A stretch of 63,661 nucleotides of DNA, from the NCBI GenBank assembly GCA_002479785.1, contig DLPD01000030.1:13732-77392 (forward strand), given 5' to 3'. This DNA comes from Cytophagaceae bacterium UBA7467. Lineage in GTDB: Bacteria > Bacteroidota > Bacteroidia > Cytophagales > Spirosomataceae. A program made the position numbers and the translations under genes. Shown here in pieces: positions 41,826-50,129 of this stretch; positions within the stretch are counted from its first letter, which is position 1, and the number at the start of each line of letters is the position of its first letter. The notes under the pieces were generated by a model that worked only from the letters and a program-made list of their open reading frames with translations, was not told where the DNA came from and ran no database searches.

Positions 41826-42245
41826 TTAAGATCGTGTCCAGGTAGATGTTCTTCCAAACATCGATATACCCACAAAACCACGTATGTCAAGGGTTTTGTT
41901 CCCGTCTTTTATTTTAAGTATGCAATCGTATGTTTTTCCAGAATTAGGATCGTAAATCGTTCCATTTTCCCAGGCAGATCCAGTGAATTTGAAGTTTTTC
42001 AAGATGACCGCTCCTAGAAGGTCGCGACTGCGTAATTTTTCGTCTGGATTTTTGGTATCCTTCCTTCCAGGTGTTTTTCCCCAAGAAATCTTGCCAAAGT
42101 ATTGGTCACCTTGTTTGAAAATAATGATTTTCCCGTCTTTATCTTGAGAAAGCCATTCGCCTAAGATGGTGTCAGCGTTCGAGTTTGCATGGACAGATAG
42201 AGAGAGAAAGAAGAGTGTAATAAAGGAGAATAGGGATTTTTTCAT
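41826..42245 (-). CDS. DUF2147 family exported protein
   Basis: A 139-residue protein with a signal peptide (MKKSLFSFITLFFLSLSVHA) and a single DUF2147 domain: 'ILGEWLSQDKDGKIIIFKQGDQYFGKISW', 'LLGAVILKNFKF' and 'YDPNSGKTYDCILKI', ending 'RGFVGISMFGRTSTWTR'. The family is a small lipocalin-like beta-barrel of unknown role, common in Bacteroidota and Proteobacteria. A -7 box lies at 42267-42274. Confidence 0.87.
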   Translation of the reverse strand: MKKSLFSFITLFFLSLSVHANSNADTILGEWLSQDKDGKIIIFKQGDQYFGKISWGKTPGRKDTKNPDEKLRSRDLLGAVILKNFKFTGSAWENGTIYDPNSGKTYDCILKIKDGNKTLDIRGFVGISMFGRTSTWTRS

Positions 42246-42266
42246 GTTGCTGAAGCTTTAGTGAAA

Positions 42267-42274
42267 CAAATATA
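42267..42274 (-). promoter_or_regulatory. -7 promoter box of the DUF2147 gene
   Basis: The minus strand reads TATATTTG, matching TAnnTTTG, 22 bases upstream of the start. It is the same octamer as that before the OmpR-type regulator (27770-27777). Confidence 0.5.
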
Positions 42275-42298
42275 CGAACGAATCTAGCATAAACAGGG

Positions 42299-42329
42299 TT
42301 GTGGCAATCAAATGGAATGCTTATTTTTG
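42299..42329 (+). promoter_or_regulatory. Promoter of the phosphosulfolactate synthase-like gene
   Basis: TTG (42299-42301), a 20-base spacer, then TATTTTTG (42322-42329). This fits the Bacteroidota pattern and puts the transcription start near 42336, which supports ATG 42373 as the gene start and rules out GTG 42301. Confidence 0.65.
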
Positions 42330-42372
42330 TGGATATTTGGCACAAAACCGTACCAATCCATTAATAAACTAT

Positions 42373-43134
42373 ATGAATTATCATTTAAATCAAATTCCTG
42401 ATCGTACAACTAAACCACGTCAAAAAGGTTTAACGATGGTGATGGATAAAGGACTGAGCCTTCGTCAGGTGGAAGATTTCTTGGAAACGGGTGCTTCTTA
42501 CACTGATATTGTTAAGTTAGGATGGGCGACTTCGTTTGTAACGCCTAATTTGAAAGATAAATTAGCCTTGTATAAGTCGGCAGGAATTCCGGTTTATTTT
42601 GGAGGTACTTTATTTGAAGCCTTTTACATCCGTGGGCAATTTGATGATTACCGTCGTGTATTGGACGAATATGGGATGGAGTATGCTGAAGTTTCCGATG
42701 GCTCGATCGAGATGGAATCGGATATCAAATGTGAATTAATTCGCACATTAGCTTCTCAAGTGACTGTACTATCGGAGGTTGGATCGAAAGATGAAGCAAA
42801 AATTATTCCGCCATATAAGTGGATTAAATTAATGCGTATGGAATTAGAAGCCGGTGCTTGGAAAGTAATCGGTGAGGCTCGTGAAGGAGGAAATGTAGGT
42901 TTATTTCGTTCATCAGGAGAAGTTCGCCAAGGATTAGTAGAGGAGATTTTAACGGAGATTCCAGAAGAAAGAATCATCTGGGAGGCACCCCAAAAATCGC
43001 AGCAAGTGTGGTTCGTAAAATTAGTTGGTGCGAACGTGAATGTGGGTAATATCGCCCCTCAAGAAGTTATTTCTTTAGAAACGATTCGTTTAGGCTTACG
43101 TGGCGATACGTTTGACCACTTCTTAACGAAATAG
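42373..43134 (+). CDS. Phosphosulfolactate synthase (ComA) family protein
   Basis: A 253-residue TIM-barrel protein of the (2R)-phospho-3-sulfolactate synthase family, which adds sulfite to phosphoenolpyruvate. Family stretches include 'RQKGLTMVMDKGL', 'DIVKLGWATSF', 'YFGGTLFEAFY', 'AEVSDGSIEM' and 'IPPYKWIKLMRMELEAGAWKVI'. In methanogens this is the first step of coenzyme M synthesis; no later coenzyme M gene is present here. In Cytophagales a sulfonate made this way could feed sulfonolipid (capnine-type) synthesis, which is inference. The upstream promoter supports the ATG at 42373. A DedA gene follows after five bases. Confidence 0.88.
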   Translation: MNYHLNQIPDRTTKPRQKGLTMVMDKGLSLRQVEDFLETGASYTDIVKLGWATSFVTPNLKDKLALYKSAGIPVYFGGTLFEAFYIRGQFDDYRRVLDEYGMEYAEVSDGSIEMESDIKCELIRTLASQVTVLSEVGSKDEAKIIPPYKWIKLMRMELEAGAWKVIGEAREGGNVGLFRSSGEVRQGLVEEILTEIPEERIIWEAPQKSQQVWFVKLVGANVNVGNIAPQEVISLETIRLGLRGDTFDHFLTK

Positions 43135-43139
43135 TTCGG

Positions 43140-43769
43140 ATGCTGCAGCTTTTACTAGATCTATTAAAAGATCCATTGACTTTTTTGTCGGAATTTATTG
43201 CCGCTCACGGCTCGTTGACCTATGGTCTGTTGTTTCTGATTGTTTTTGTGGAAACGGGACTTGTGGTGATGCCTTTTTTACCGGGAGATTCGCTTTTGTT
43301 TTCGGTGGGTTTATTAGCAGCAGCCAGTGGCGAATTATCTTTGGGGTCCGTGATACCCTTGTTAATTGGAGCTGCCCTTTTAGGGGATCAAGTCAACTAT
43401 TTTATTGGTAAATACTTTAGTACGATCATTCGAGAACGGGAACAAGTCTTATTCTTGAAGCGCAAGCATGTGGAAGAGACAGAAGCGTTTTATGCCAAAT
43501 ATGGCCCGAAAACCGTTATTTTGGCTCGATTCATTCCCATAGTTCGAACCGTAGCCCCTTTCGTGGCAGGTGCAGGGCGCATGTCTTATCCTGTGTATTT
43601 ATTGTACGGCTTTTTAGGCGCGACGCTCTGGGTAAGCAGTATTTCTGCTGCGGGTTATTTCTTAGGCGATAATGAATTTGTAAAGGCTAATTTTGAGAAA
43701 GTCGTCTTAGGAATTGTAGGGGTATCTGTTTTGCCCATTCTTTGGGGATTGATCACAAAACGCAAATAA
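43140..43769 (+). CDS. DedA family membrane protein
   Basis: A 209-residue DedA/VTT-domain membrane protein. Landmarks are 'FVETGLVVMPFLPGDSLLF' (about 37-55), 'GDQVNYFIGKYFS', and the motif 'YGPKTVILARFIPIVRTVAPFVAGAGRMSY' around residues 121-150 with its conserved Arg residues. Bacterial DedA proteins take part in membrane homeostasis, and some flip polyprenyl phosphate or phospholipids. It lies five bases after the phosphosulfolactate synthase gene and one base before aroE, so the three genes are one transcript. Confidence 0.9.
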   Translation: MLQLLLDLLKDPLTFLSEFIAAHGSLTYGLLFLIVFVETGLVVMPFLPGDSLLFSVGLLAAASGELSLGSVIPLLIGAALLGDQVNYFIGKYFSTIIREREQVLFLKRKHVEETEAFYAKYGPKTVILARFIPIVRTVAPFVAGAGRMSYPVYLLYGFLGATLWVSSISAAGYFLGDNEFVKANFEKVVLGIVGVSVLPILWGLITKRK

Positions 43770-43770
43770 G

Positions 43771-44529
43771 ATGGCAATCTCGCATTTATATGGTCTGATT
43801 GGTTTCCCGTTAGGTCATTCTTTTTCCAAAGCTTACTTTACTGAAAAATTCGAAAAACTAGGTCTTTCAGACACCCATGCATACGAGCAATTCCCGATCC
43901 CTAATATTGACGAATTTAAAGCCATTTTAGAAGCGAATCCTCATTTGAAAGGGCTAAACGTAACGATTCCTTACAAGCAAGTAGTGATGCCTTTGCTTGA
44001 TGAGATTGATCTAGCAGCTGCCCAAATAGGGGCTGTCAATACGATCAAAATCGCCTCTGACGGCTATACCCGTGGATATAATACCGACTACTGGGGATTT
44101 AGAACAACCGTAGAGTTTTGGGATAAATTCAAAAACTTTGAATCACTTAAGGCTTGTGTTTTAGGTCAGGGAGGCGCAGCGAAGGCGATTATTGTGGCTT
44201 TAGAGGATATGGGATTCGATGTAATTAAGGTATCCCGTCAAGCTTCGGATGATACGGTGAGCTATGAACAAATGCCGGAATTAATGGAGGAAATGGGTTT
44301 GATTGTAAATACAACACCTTTGGGAATGTTTCCGAAGGTGGATGATAAACCGCCCATCCCTTACGAATTATTGAACAAGCAACATTATTTGTATGATATC
44401 GTCTACAACCCATTAGAAACGGCTTTCTTGAAAGCGGGGCTAGATCAAAAGGTGGGAGGCATTTACGCCGGATTGGAGATGTTGCAGGGCCAGGCAGATA
44501 AGGCTTGGGAAATTTGGCAAAAAAACTAA
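43771..44529 (+). CDS. aroE: Shikimate 5-dehydrogenase
   Basis: A 252-residue enzyme that reduces 3-dehydroshikimate to shikimate with NADPH. The substrate-binding part has 'LIGFPLGHSFSKAYF' and 'GLNVTIPYKQ' with the catalytic Lys; the nucleotide-binding part has 'VLGQGGAAKAIIVAL', 'VNTTPLGMFP' and 'YDIVYNPLETAFL'. It is the short form usual in Bacteroidota. With aroC at 50130 it supplies chorismate, used by menF at 31774. The stop shares four bases (CTAA) with the stop of the convergent phosphoribosyltransferase gene. Confidence 0.95.
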   Translation: MAISHLYGLIGFPLGHSFSKAYFTEKFEKLGLSDTHAYEQFPIPNIDEFKAILEANPHLKGLNVTIPYKQVVMPLLDEIDLAAAQIGAVNTIKIASDGYTRGYNTDYWGFRTTVEFWDKFKNFESLKACVLGQGGAAKAIIVALEDMGFDVIKVSRQASDDTVSYEQMPELMEEMGLIVNTTPLGMFPKVDDKPPIPYELLNKQHYLYDIVYNPLETAFLKAGLDQKVGGIYAGLEMLQGQADKAWEIWQKN

Positions 44530-45029
44530 GCTAAATAAACTCCTCTTTTCGCGGAATCCGATAAAATCACTTGAACATGTTCAGAGAGTGTCGTGGAAAG
44601 TTCGTATCCTTTGTAATCCGCAGAAATAGGAAAGCGCTTGTAATTGCGATCCACTATAACGGCCACTTGAATGCGTTTTACGTGCATGCTTAAGAAAGGG
44701 GCCAGGCTGTAAGAGAAAGTTCGTCCGGTGTTTAACACATCATCTACCACAATAATGACCTTGTTTTCAAGGGCATCCGTTCCACCTTCGAACTTTACCG
44801 GGCGCTCATAGGGATGTTCTTTATTTAAATCAATTTTAACCGGAATAGCCTTGATTTTTGAGATACTTTTTATTTCATCGCACAACAATTCTGCAAAGGC
44901 AAAACCCTCGCCTACTATTCCCGCAATAACAATTTCAGTCTCTTCGAAGTTATTCTCATAGATTTGAAAGGCAATTCGTCGAATTTTTTGGAGGAGGGCA
45001 GGTCCATCAAGAACTTGTTTAGCTGACAT
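44526..45029 (-). CDS. PyrR-like phosphoribosyltransferase family protein
   Basis: A 167-residue type I phosphoribosyltransferase. The PRPP loop is 'VIIVVDDVLNTGRTFS' (about 90-105), and 'GIVGEGFAFAELLCDEI' and 'IPVKIDLNKEHPYERP' fit the PyrR/hypoxanthine transferase shape. PyrR itself controls pyrimidine genes in Firmicutes; Bacteroidota versions are usually annotated only as phosphoribosyltransferase. No pyr gene is nearby. The start lies below a -7 box at 45069-45076. Confidence 0.8.
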   Translation of the reverse strand: MSAKQVLDGPALLQKIRRIAFQIYENNFEETEIVIAGIVGEGFAFAELLCDEIKSISKIKAIPVKIDLNKEHPYERPVKFEGGTDALENKVIIVVDDVLNTGRTFSYSLAPFLSMHVKRIQVAVIVDRNYKRFPISADYKGYELSTTLSEHVQVILSDSAKRGVYLA

Positions 45030-45068
45030 AGGGATTGCTTTAATTCAAATAGTACGCTTTAAAATTAC

Positions 45069-45076
45069 CAAAATTA
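45069..45076 (-). promoter_or_regulatory. -7 promoter box of the phosphoribosyltransferase gene
   Basis: The minus strand reads TAATTTTG, matching TAnnTTTG, 40 bases upstream of the start. A near match for the divergent gene, TACCTTTA, lies at 45088-45095. Confidence 0.4.
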
Positions 45077-45126
45077 TCCAATTTTCGTACCTTTACGCCT
45101 TAATTAGCGTTTAAAAATCATTCAAT

Positions 45127-45675
45127 ATGTCTAAAATGTACGGGGCTCAACAGCGCCAAATGCAAGCACCTTCGAATCCGTTAGCCATCAAAACGAAAAA
45201 ATTCGCCTTGGAAAAAAATAAGTTTGTTGGATTGTGCATGCGCCAGCTTTTCTCTAACCAATGGAAGTTTGCCTTCATTCCTCTTGCTCTTGTATTAGGG
45301 AACGTGGCTTTGAACTTGACAGGGACTTATAAAAACTATTGGATTTATATCTTCATCGCCATCGGTGTGATCGGGTATATTCTTTTCTGGTTAATTCAGT
45401 TTACCGGAATCACACAATTAGCGCAATACAAGCAATTATTTGATAAATACCGTTACGAAATAGATAGCCGCCAAATCTTTATGAAGCTTTCAGACAAAGA
45501 AGGTGGAATGATCAAGTGGGATATGATTTTAGGGGCTTACAAGGATAAAGATGCTTATGTGTTAGAAATGGGCAAATACCAGTTCTTGCACTTGCCTTAC
45601 AGCGTTTTCAATAACGATAACGATAAGAAATTACTCGATAAGATTTTGCGCGATAAGGGGTATTTAAAATCCTAA
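45127..45675 (+). CDS. YcxB-like membrane protein
   Basis: A 182-residue protein with two adjacent membrane helices (about 56-73 and 78-98) and a cytoplasmic C-terminal domain. The end, 'SDKEGGMIKWDMILGAYKDKDAYVLEMGKYQFLHLPYSVF' region followed by 'LDKILRDKGY', resembles the YcxB-like domain, a small PH-like fold of unknown role. The N-terminal 45 residues are basic and probably disordered. ruvX starts one base after its stop, suggesting co-expression. Confidence 0.78.
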   Translation: MSKMYGAQQRQMQAPSNPLAIKTKKFALEKNKFVGLCMRQLFSNQWKFAFIPLALVLGNVALNLTGTYKNYWIYIFIAIGVIGYILFWLIQFTGITQLAQYKQLFDKYRYEIDSRQIFMKLSDKEGGMIKWDMILGAYKDKDAYVLEMGKYQFLHLPYSVFNNDNDKKLLDKILRDKGYLKS

Positions 45676-45676
45676 T

Positions 45677-46090
45677 ATGGGGCGAATTTTAGCGATTGAT
45701 TTTGGGTTAAAGCGGACGGGCCTAGCGGTCACAGATCCTTTGCAGATTATTGCAAATGGCCTTGATACCGTTCCCACGCATACCTTGCTAGCTTATCTTC
45801 AAGCGTATTTCGAAAAAGAAACAGTCGATCAAGTGGTCATCGGAATGCCCAAAAACCTGGACAACACCGATACGGATTCCACCGCTGGAGTTCGTCTTTT
45901 TATCAAAAGTTTTCGCAAGAAATTTCCATTGATACCTTTGGAAGAACATGACGAACGTTTTACCTCTAAACTTGCGATGCAAGCCATGATCGCGGGAGGA
46001 ATGTCGAAGAAAGATCGAAGAGAAAAAGGAACAGTCGATCGAGTATCTGCTACGATCATTCTGCAATCGTATTTGGAATATAAATCATAA
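45677..46090 (+). CDS. ruvX: Holliday junction resolvase-like protein RuvX/YqgF
   Basis: A 137-residue RNase H-fold nuclease of the YqgF family. The N-terminal catalytic Asp is in 'RILAIDFGLKRTGLAVTDP', followed by 'VVIGMPKNLDNTDTDS', 'EEHDERFTSKLA' and 'KGTVDRVSATIILQSYLE'. YqgF proteins process the 5' end of 16S rRNA in E. coli and may also cut Holliday junctions. The length is normal. A two-way terminator follows at once (46089-46124). Confidence 0.93.
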   Translation: MGRILAIDFGLKRTGLAVTDPLQIIANGLDTVPTHTLLAYLQAYFEKETVDQVVIGMPKNLDNTDTDSTAGVRLFIKSFRKKFPLIPLEEHDERFTSKLAMQAMIAGGMSKKDRREKGTVDRVSATIILQSYLEYKS

Positions 46091-46124
46091 AAAAAGCGGC
46101 CCTTGAAGAAGAGCCGCTTTTTTT
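46089..46124. terminator. Bidirectional intrinsic terminator
   Basis: Stem AGCGGC (46095-46100) pairs with GCCGCT (46113-46118), extended by the flanking A-run and T-run. It lies between the convergent ruvX and PhyH-family genes. Confidence 0.82.
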
Positions 46125-46950
46125 ATTTCGTTACCACCTTTGCAAAACGGTGATAGAAGGGAGTTTTACTTTGATCCGTTTTCGGTTTGTATTTTCCGGT
46201 AATGATAGGAACATACATCACCCGACGACGGGATTTTTCGCCTACATTAGGTGAAACCTCCACGCGATGCCATAAGCGGCCATCGTGTATAGTTAAATCG
46301 CCACGTTCGATTTCGAACGCCACCTCTCTTGGATCAGGTTTGTGGTCAATGAATTGCTTCTTCCCAAACAATAATTTCAAAACCCCTTGTGTATGGGTGC
46401 CAGGAAGTACGCGTAAGCCACCGTTCGAAGAAGGGCAGTTATCTAAGTGTATTCCCACATTTAACATCGGAAGAATCTTTTGTCCAAGAAATAAATCACG
46501 AGGGCTATCCGTATGCCAGCCCATTTGGCTGAACTTAGAATTCGGTTGATTAATGTAGTGATTGAATACTAATCCATCTTTTTCGTCTTCACTTATTCTG
46601 CCTTCGTAGGGAGCTAACAATTCGATTAATAATTGCAAGCGCGGATCACGTATTAATTCGGCTAAGACAGGGCTAAACTGATTCGTGAAGCACATCCGTT
46701 GAATCATCGGGTTCCCTTCATGATCCTTTCCAAACTTTAAAGGAATACCTTTTACTTTTTCGATGCCTTCAGACAGCCATTGTTTTTCAATTTTCGCTAA
46801 TTCTGAAATGAAAAGTTCCGCTGTTTCAGGCTCAATAAACTTCTTAAATTGAATTACTCCATACTTCTTGAAGTATTCTTTCTGCTCTTCCGTTAGCTTT
46901 TCACCTAACGTGAAGGTTTTGTATTCAAATTTCGCAGATGGTTTTCTCAT
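46123..46950 (-). CDS. Second PhyH-family Fe(II)/2-oxoglutarate-type oxygenase
   Basis: A 275-residue protein. The iron ligands are H146-x-D148 ('MGWHTDSPRDL') and a distal His in 'GRLWHRVEVSPN', followed by 'SRRRVMYVP' with basic residues for the 2-oxoglutarate carboxylate. The sequence is quite different from the PhyH protein at 10488, so the two are not recent duplicates. The substrate is unknown. It is a single-gene unit between a terminator and a 152-base intergenic region; the 9-mer TAAATTGCA lies 25 bases before its start. Confidence 0.83.
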   Translation of the reverse strand: MRKPSAKFEYKTFTLGEKLTEEQKEYFKKYGVIQFKKFIEPETAELFISELAKIEKQWLSEGIEKVKGIPLKFGKDHEGNPMIQRMCFTNQFSPVLAELIRDPRLQLLIELLAPYEGRISEDEKDGLVFNHYINQPNSKFSQMGWHTDSPRDLFLGQKILPMLNVGIHLDNCPSSNGGLRVLPGTHTQGVLKLLFGKKQFIDHKPDPREVAFEIERGDLTIHDGRLWHRVEVSPNVGEKSRRRVMYVPIITGKYKPKTDQSKTPFYHRFAKVVTK

Positions 46951-47102
46951 AAGGTAATGGTAATGAATTCGGGATGCAATTTACGGCAATCTGCACGAAT
47001 TATAGTTATTGCGTTCTTTATTTCTGATGAAAATCAAGTTTTTGGTATATAAAAGCGTTAAAAAATGCCGAACTTTGGTCCTTTAAATGACAGTTAACCA
47101 AA

Positions 47103-47948
47103 ATGAAAAAAATTCTATTCATAGCTTTACTAAGCCTAGTAAGTAGTGCCACTTTCTCCCAACAAACGAATAAAAAAGGATCCTATTATATCACTTGGGG
47201 CTACAATCGTTCTACCTATGCGAATTCAGATATTCGTTTTGTAGGTCCAGGTTATGATTTTACTTTATTAAATGCTGAGGCGCTGGACTTTCCTACGCCT
47301 TTTAGTGAATTCAAGACTTATGTCGACCCCGGATTATTATCTATTCCACAATTTAATTTTCACGCTGGTTATTTCATTAAAGACAATCTATCCATCAGCA
47401 TTGGTTGGGATCACATGAAATACGTGGTGACTGATGGCCAAACAGTCAAAGTAAATGGCTTTATCAATTCGCAGACTTCTACTCCGGCAATTGCGGTAGA
47501 TCCGGCTTTTGTAGGCACATTTAATCAAACCCCCTTAGTACTAGATCCGAACAAGTTCGTTCACCTAGAACATACAGATGGCTATAATTATGCTTCTGTA
47601 GAGCTTGAGCACTATAATCCGATATACCAAAGCCCTAAGAGCCGTTTTGCTATAGACTGGATGCAAGGTGTAGGTGTGGGCGCATTAATTCCACGTTCAG
47701 ATGTACACGTATTTGGGGTAGGTCAAAACAACTTTTGGAACCTGGCGGGCGGAGGAGCTTCCTTGAAAACGGGATTGAAATTTAATTTAAGTAAACTTTT
47801 GTTCTTCGAAACGACGATCAAAACAGGAGCAACGAAGTTATGGGATATCCATACAACAGGTCGTTCGGTAGATCATGCAGAACAATCGATCTACTTCCTT
47901 GAATTTTACGGGGCTTTGGGCTTTACAATAAAAGGCTCTTCTAAATAA
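47103..47948 (+). CDS. Outer-membrane beta-barrel protein of unknown role
   Basis: A 281-residue exported protein with a signal peptide (MKKILFIALLSLVSSATFSQ). The mature part alternates aromatic and polar residues as membrane beta-strands do ('GSYYITWGYNRSTY', 'FNFHAGYFIKDNLSISIGWDHMKYVV', 'YNYASVELEHYNPIY', 'LLFFETTIKTGATKLW') and ends in strands 'IYFLEFYGALGFTIKG'. It is probably a small outer-membrane barrel. I cannot assign a family beyond that. It lies 35 bases before another outer-membrane protein gene on the same strand. Confidence 0.72.
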   Translation: MKKILFIALLSLVSSATFSQQTNKKGSYYITWGYNRSTYANSDIRFVGPGYDFTLLNAEALDFPTPFSEFKTYVDPGLLSIPQFNFHAGYFIKDNLSISIGWDHMKYVVTDGQTVKVNGFINSQTSTPAIAVDPAFVGTFNQTPLVLDPNKFVHLEHTDGYNYASVELEHYNPIYQSPKSRFAIDWMQGVGVGALIPRSDVHVFGVGQNNFWNLAGGGASLKTGLKFNLSKLLFFETTIKTGATKLWDIHTTGRSVDHAEQSIYFLEFYGALGFTIKGSSK

Positions 47949-47983
47949 TTTTTTAGACTAGACTAAAAATTGTATATTCGTGT

Positions 47984-48715
47984 ATGTTTACACGAATCTT
48001 GCTTCTATCGTTGATTTCGGTGAGTGCTCTTGCGCAAAATGAGGGGCGCATCGAGACCGATCGTCCAGACCAGACGGAATGCCCTTTTATTGTGAAAAAA
48101 GGGTATATCCAAGCGGAACTAGGTTTTAATCGATCCACCACAGAATTTCTTTTTCCAACGTCTTTATTGAAATACGGCTTGAGTAAGCGATTTGAATTGC
48201 GCTACGTCTCCGTTTTAGGGCAAGAGCCAGGTAGAGAAACGCGTTTTCAAACGGAGGCTATTGGTTTTAAGTGGGCTTTAGTTCAGCCTTCAGGTTGGAA
48301 ACCGCGAACCTCAGTCATAGTTCATTATAATTGGGACCATCAAAACCGTGATTTTTCGGAGAAAAACCTGCGGGGGCATTCGATAGGAGATATCGTATTT
48401 ACCATGCAGCATGATTTCGAAAAGTACTATGGAATAGGCTATAATTTGGGGGCGGAAATGCATTCGAATGGCTCTTTTGAAGGTATATATCGAATTGCAC
48501 CTAATAGGTTAATTGGTAAAAGGGGTTATGCCTATGTAGAGGTTTTTGGGCGATTCCCTGCCTCTGAATTCGCAGACCACTCTTTTGATGGAGGATTTGC
48601 CTATTATGTGAACGAGGATGTAAAGTTAGATGTTTCAGCTGGCCAAAGTTTTTTGCATCCAGAAGATCATTATATCGCTGTCGGACTATCTTTTCGCTTT
48701 CGCGTGAATCGATAA
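47984..48715 (+). CDS. Outer-membrane transporter-like protein (phenol MetA degradation/PF13557 type)
   Basis: A 243-residue exported protein with a signal peptide (MFTRILLLSLISVSALAQ). The mature start 'GRIETDRPDQTECPFIVKKGYIQAELGF' is typical of the small transporter family grouped with MetA-type phenol degradation proteins, an outer-membrane barrel. Strand-like segments follow to 'DVSAGQSFLHPEDHYIAVGLSFRF'. The role in Bacteroidota is unknown. It is probably co-transcribed with the preceding barrel protein. Confidence 0.78.
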   Translation: MFTRILLLSLISVSALAQNEGRIETDRPDQTECPFIVKKGYIQAELGFNRSTTEFLFPTSLLKYGLSKRFELRYVSVLGQEPGRETRFQTEAIGFKWALVQPSGWKPRTSVIVHYNWDHQNRDFSEKNLRGHSIGDIVFTMQHDFEKYYGIGYNLGAEMHSNGSFEGIYRIAPNRLIGKRGYAYVEVFGRFPASEFADHSFDGGFAYYVNEDVKLDVSAGQSFLHPEDHYIAVGLSFRFRVNR

Positions 48716-48751
48716 TGCGGTCGTTGGATTAGGATTTCTTAAATTGCAGCC

Positions 48752-50125
48752 ATGAGACGAATTTTCTTGTTCTTTGGGGTCTTTTTACTCGCCTTCACGG
48801 ACTTACGTGCGCAGGCCACCTTACTGATGGGAGAGAAAGCCATTACCTTAGAAGAGAATTTCTCCTTATCCTTTGTGTTCAAATCTGCTAATGCGAGTGT
48901 TGAAACACCAGCATACAAATTCCCTGAACTTCCAGGCTTGAGAAAACTTGGAGTTTCTCGATCGAAAGCCACCGATATTCAAAACGGGGAGCCGGTGTAT
49001 TCTTTCACGTTTTCTCAATATTATCAAGCTTCCACTACAGGAACCTTTCTGATTCCATCTGCTGAAATTATCGTGAATCAGCAATCATTAAAGATGGATG
49101 GATTTGCCTTGCAAGTCAGTGCCTCAGAACAAAAGGAGGAAGTGATAGAGGAAAACAAAGCCGAAATTGAAGAACTATTCAAAGGTCAAAATTCTGTTTT
49201 CTTAGCCCTCACTTCCACGCAGACTCAACCTTTCGTGGGACAAGGCTTTACGCTTAAATTCTCCTTATTCATTCCGGATGATAATTCGACTCGCTATAGT
49301 TTTGACCGAAATGATATTCAAATACCTGCCTTAATCCAGAAATTAAGGCCTAAGAATTGCTGGGAGGAGAGTTTTGGACTTCAAGAAGTGAAAGTGTCAA
49401 AGGTGGTTTACAAGAATAAAAAATACACGGAGTATCGATTTTTTCAATCTACCTATTTTGCATTAGATGCGAAGAAAATTACCATTCCATCCTTGAGTTT
49501 ACAGTTGCTTAAAAATACAGAGAAGATTGTTTTCAGTTCAAAACCCCTGATTATTTCTCCCAAGGAATTGCCCAATCACCCTTTAAAAGGGAAGGTTCCT
49601 GTGGGAGATTTTCGCCTTGTTGAAAGCTTGACAAGAACCCAGGTACAAACGGGGGACTCCGTGGTATATGTGTCTAGCGTGATAGGAGATGGGAATAGTA
49701 TTCTTTGGGAGGCTAAATTAGTGGAGTCAGATTATTTCCTGAATTTCTCCCCTTTAGGGACGCAAAGTTCCGTTTACCCGTATGGTGATAAAATGTTAGG
49801 TAATAAAATGGAGAAAATACTGATTATTCCATCGCAACCGGGTAAATTTGCATTGAAATCCTATTTTAATTGGATCTACTTCAACACGAGAACGGCGGCT
49901 TACGATACCTTGAAATCAGAAGCTGTTTTGACTGTCAGTGGTCAGCCCTCGGATCGTCTGTTGAATACGCTGTCAGAAACGATGCCTCTTTATCGAGAAC
50001 TCGAAAAGTTAGCTTCTGATAAGGTCATCGGATACCGTTGGGTAGATTGGAAAGGGATAGTGAATGTTCTAGTAGGTTTGATTTTAGTGTGGCTTGTCTT
50101 TTTAATGACAAAGGCCAAAAGATAA
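48752..50125 (+). CDS. BatD-like protein
   Basis: A 457-residue membrane-anchored protein. A signal peptide (ending LRAQ) is followed by repeated immunoglobulin-like beta domains ('LSFVFKSANASVETPAYKFPELP' region, 'GTFLIPSAEIIVNQQSLKMD', 'QPFVGQGFTLKFSLFIP', 'VSSVIGDGNSILWEAKLV') and a C-terminal membrane helix (about 435-452) with a short basic tail. This is the layout of BatD in the Bacteroides aerotolerance cluster. BatA, BatB, BatC and MoxR are not next to it, so it stands alone between an outer-membrane protein and aroC. aroC starts four bases after its stop. The 9-mer TAAATTGCA lies three bases before the start codon. Confidence 0.78.
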   Translation: MRRIFLFFGVFLLAFTDLRAQATLLMGEKAITLEENFSLSFVFKSANASVETPAYKFPELPGLRKLGVSRSKATDIQNGEPVYSFTFSQYYQASTTGTFLIPSAEIIVNQQSLKMDGFALQVSASEQKEEVIEENKAEIEELFKGQNSVFLALTSTQTQPFVGQGFTLKFSLFIPDDNSTRYSFDRNDIQIPALIQKLRPKNCWEESFGLQEVKVSKVVYKNKKYTEYRFFQSTYFALDAKKITIPSLSLQLLKNTEKIVFSSKPLIISPKELPNHPLKGKVPVGDFRLVESLTRTQVQTGDSVVYVSSVIGDGNSILWEAKLVESDYFLNFSPLGTQSSVYPYGDKMLGNKMEKILIIPSQPGKFALKSYFNWIYFNTRTAAYDTLKSEAVLTVSGQPSDRLLNTLSETMPLYRELEKLASDKVIGYRWVDWKGIVNVLVGLILVWLVFLMTKAKR

Positions 50126-50129
50126 AATT

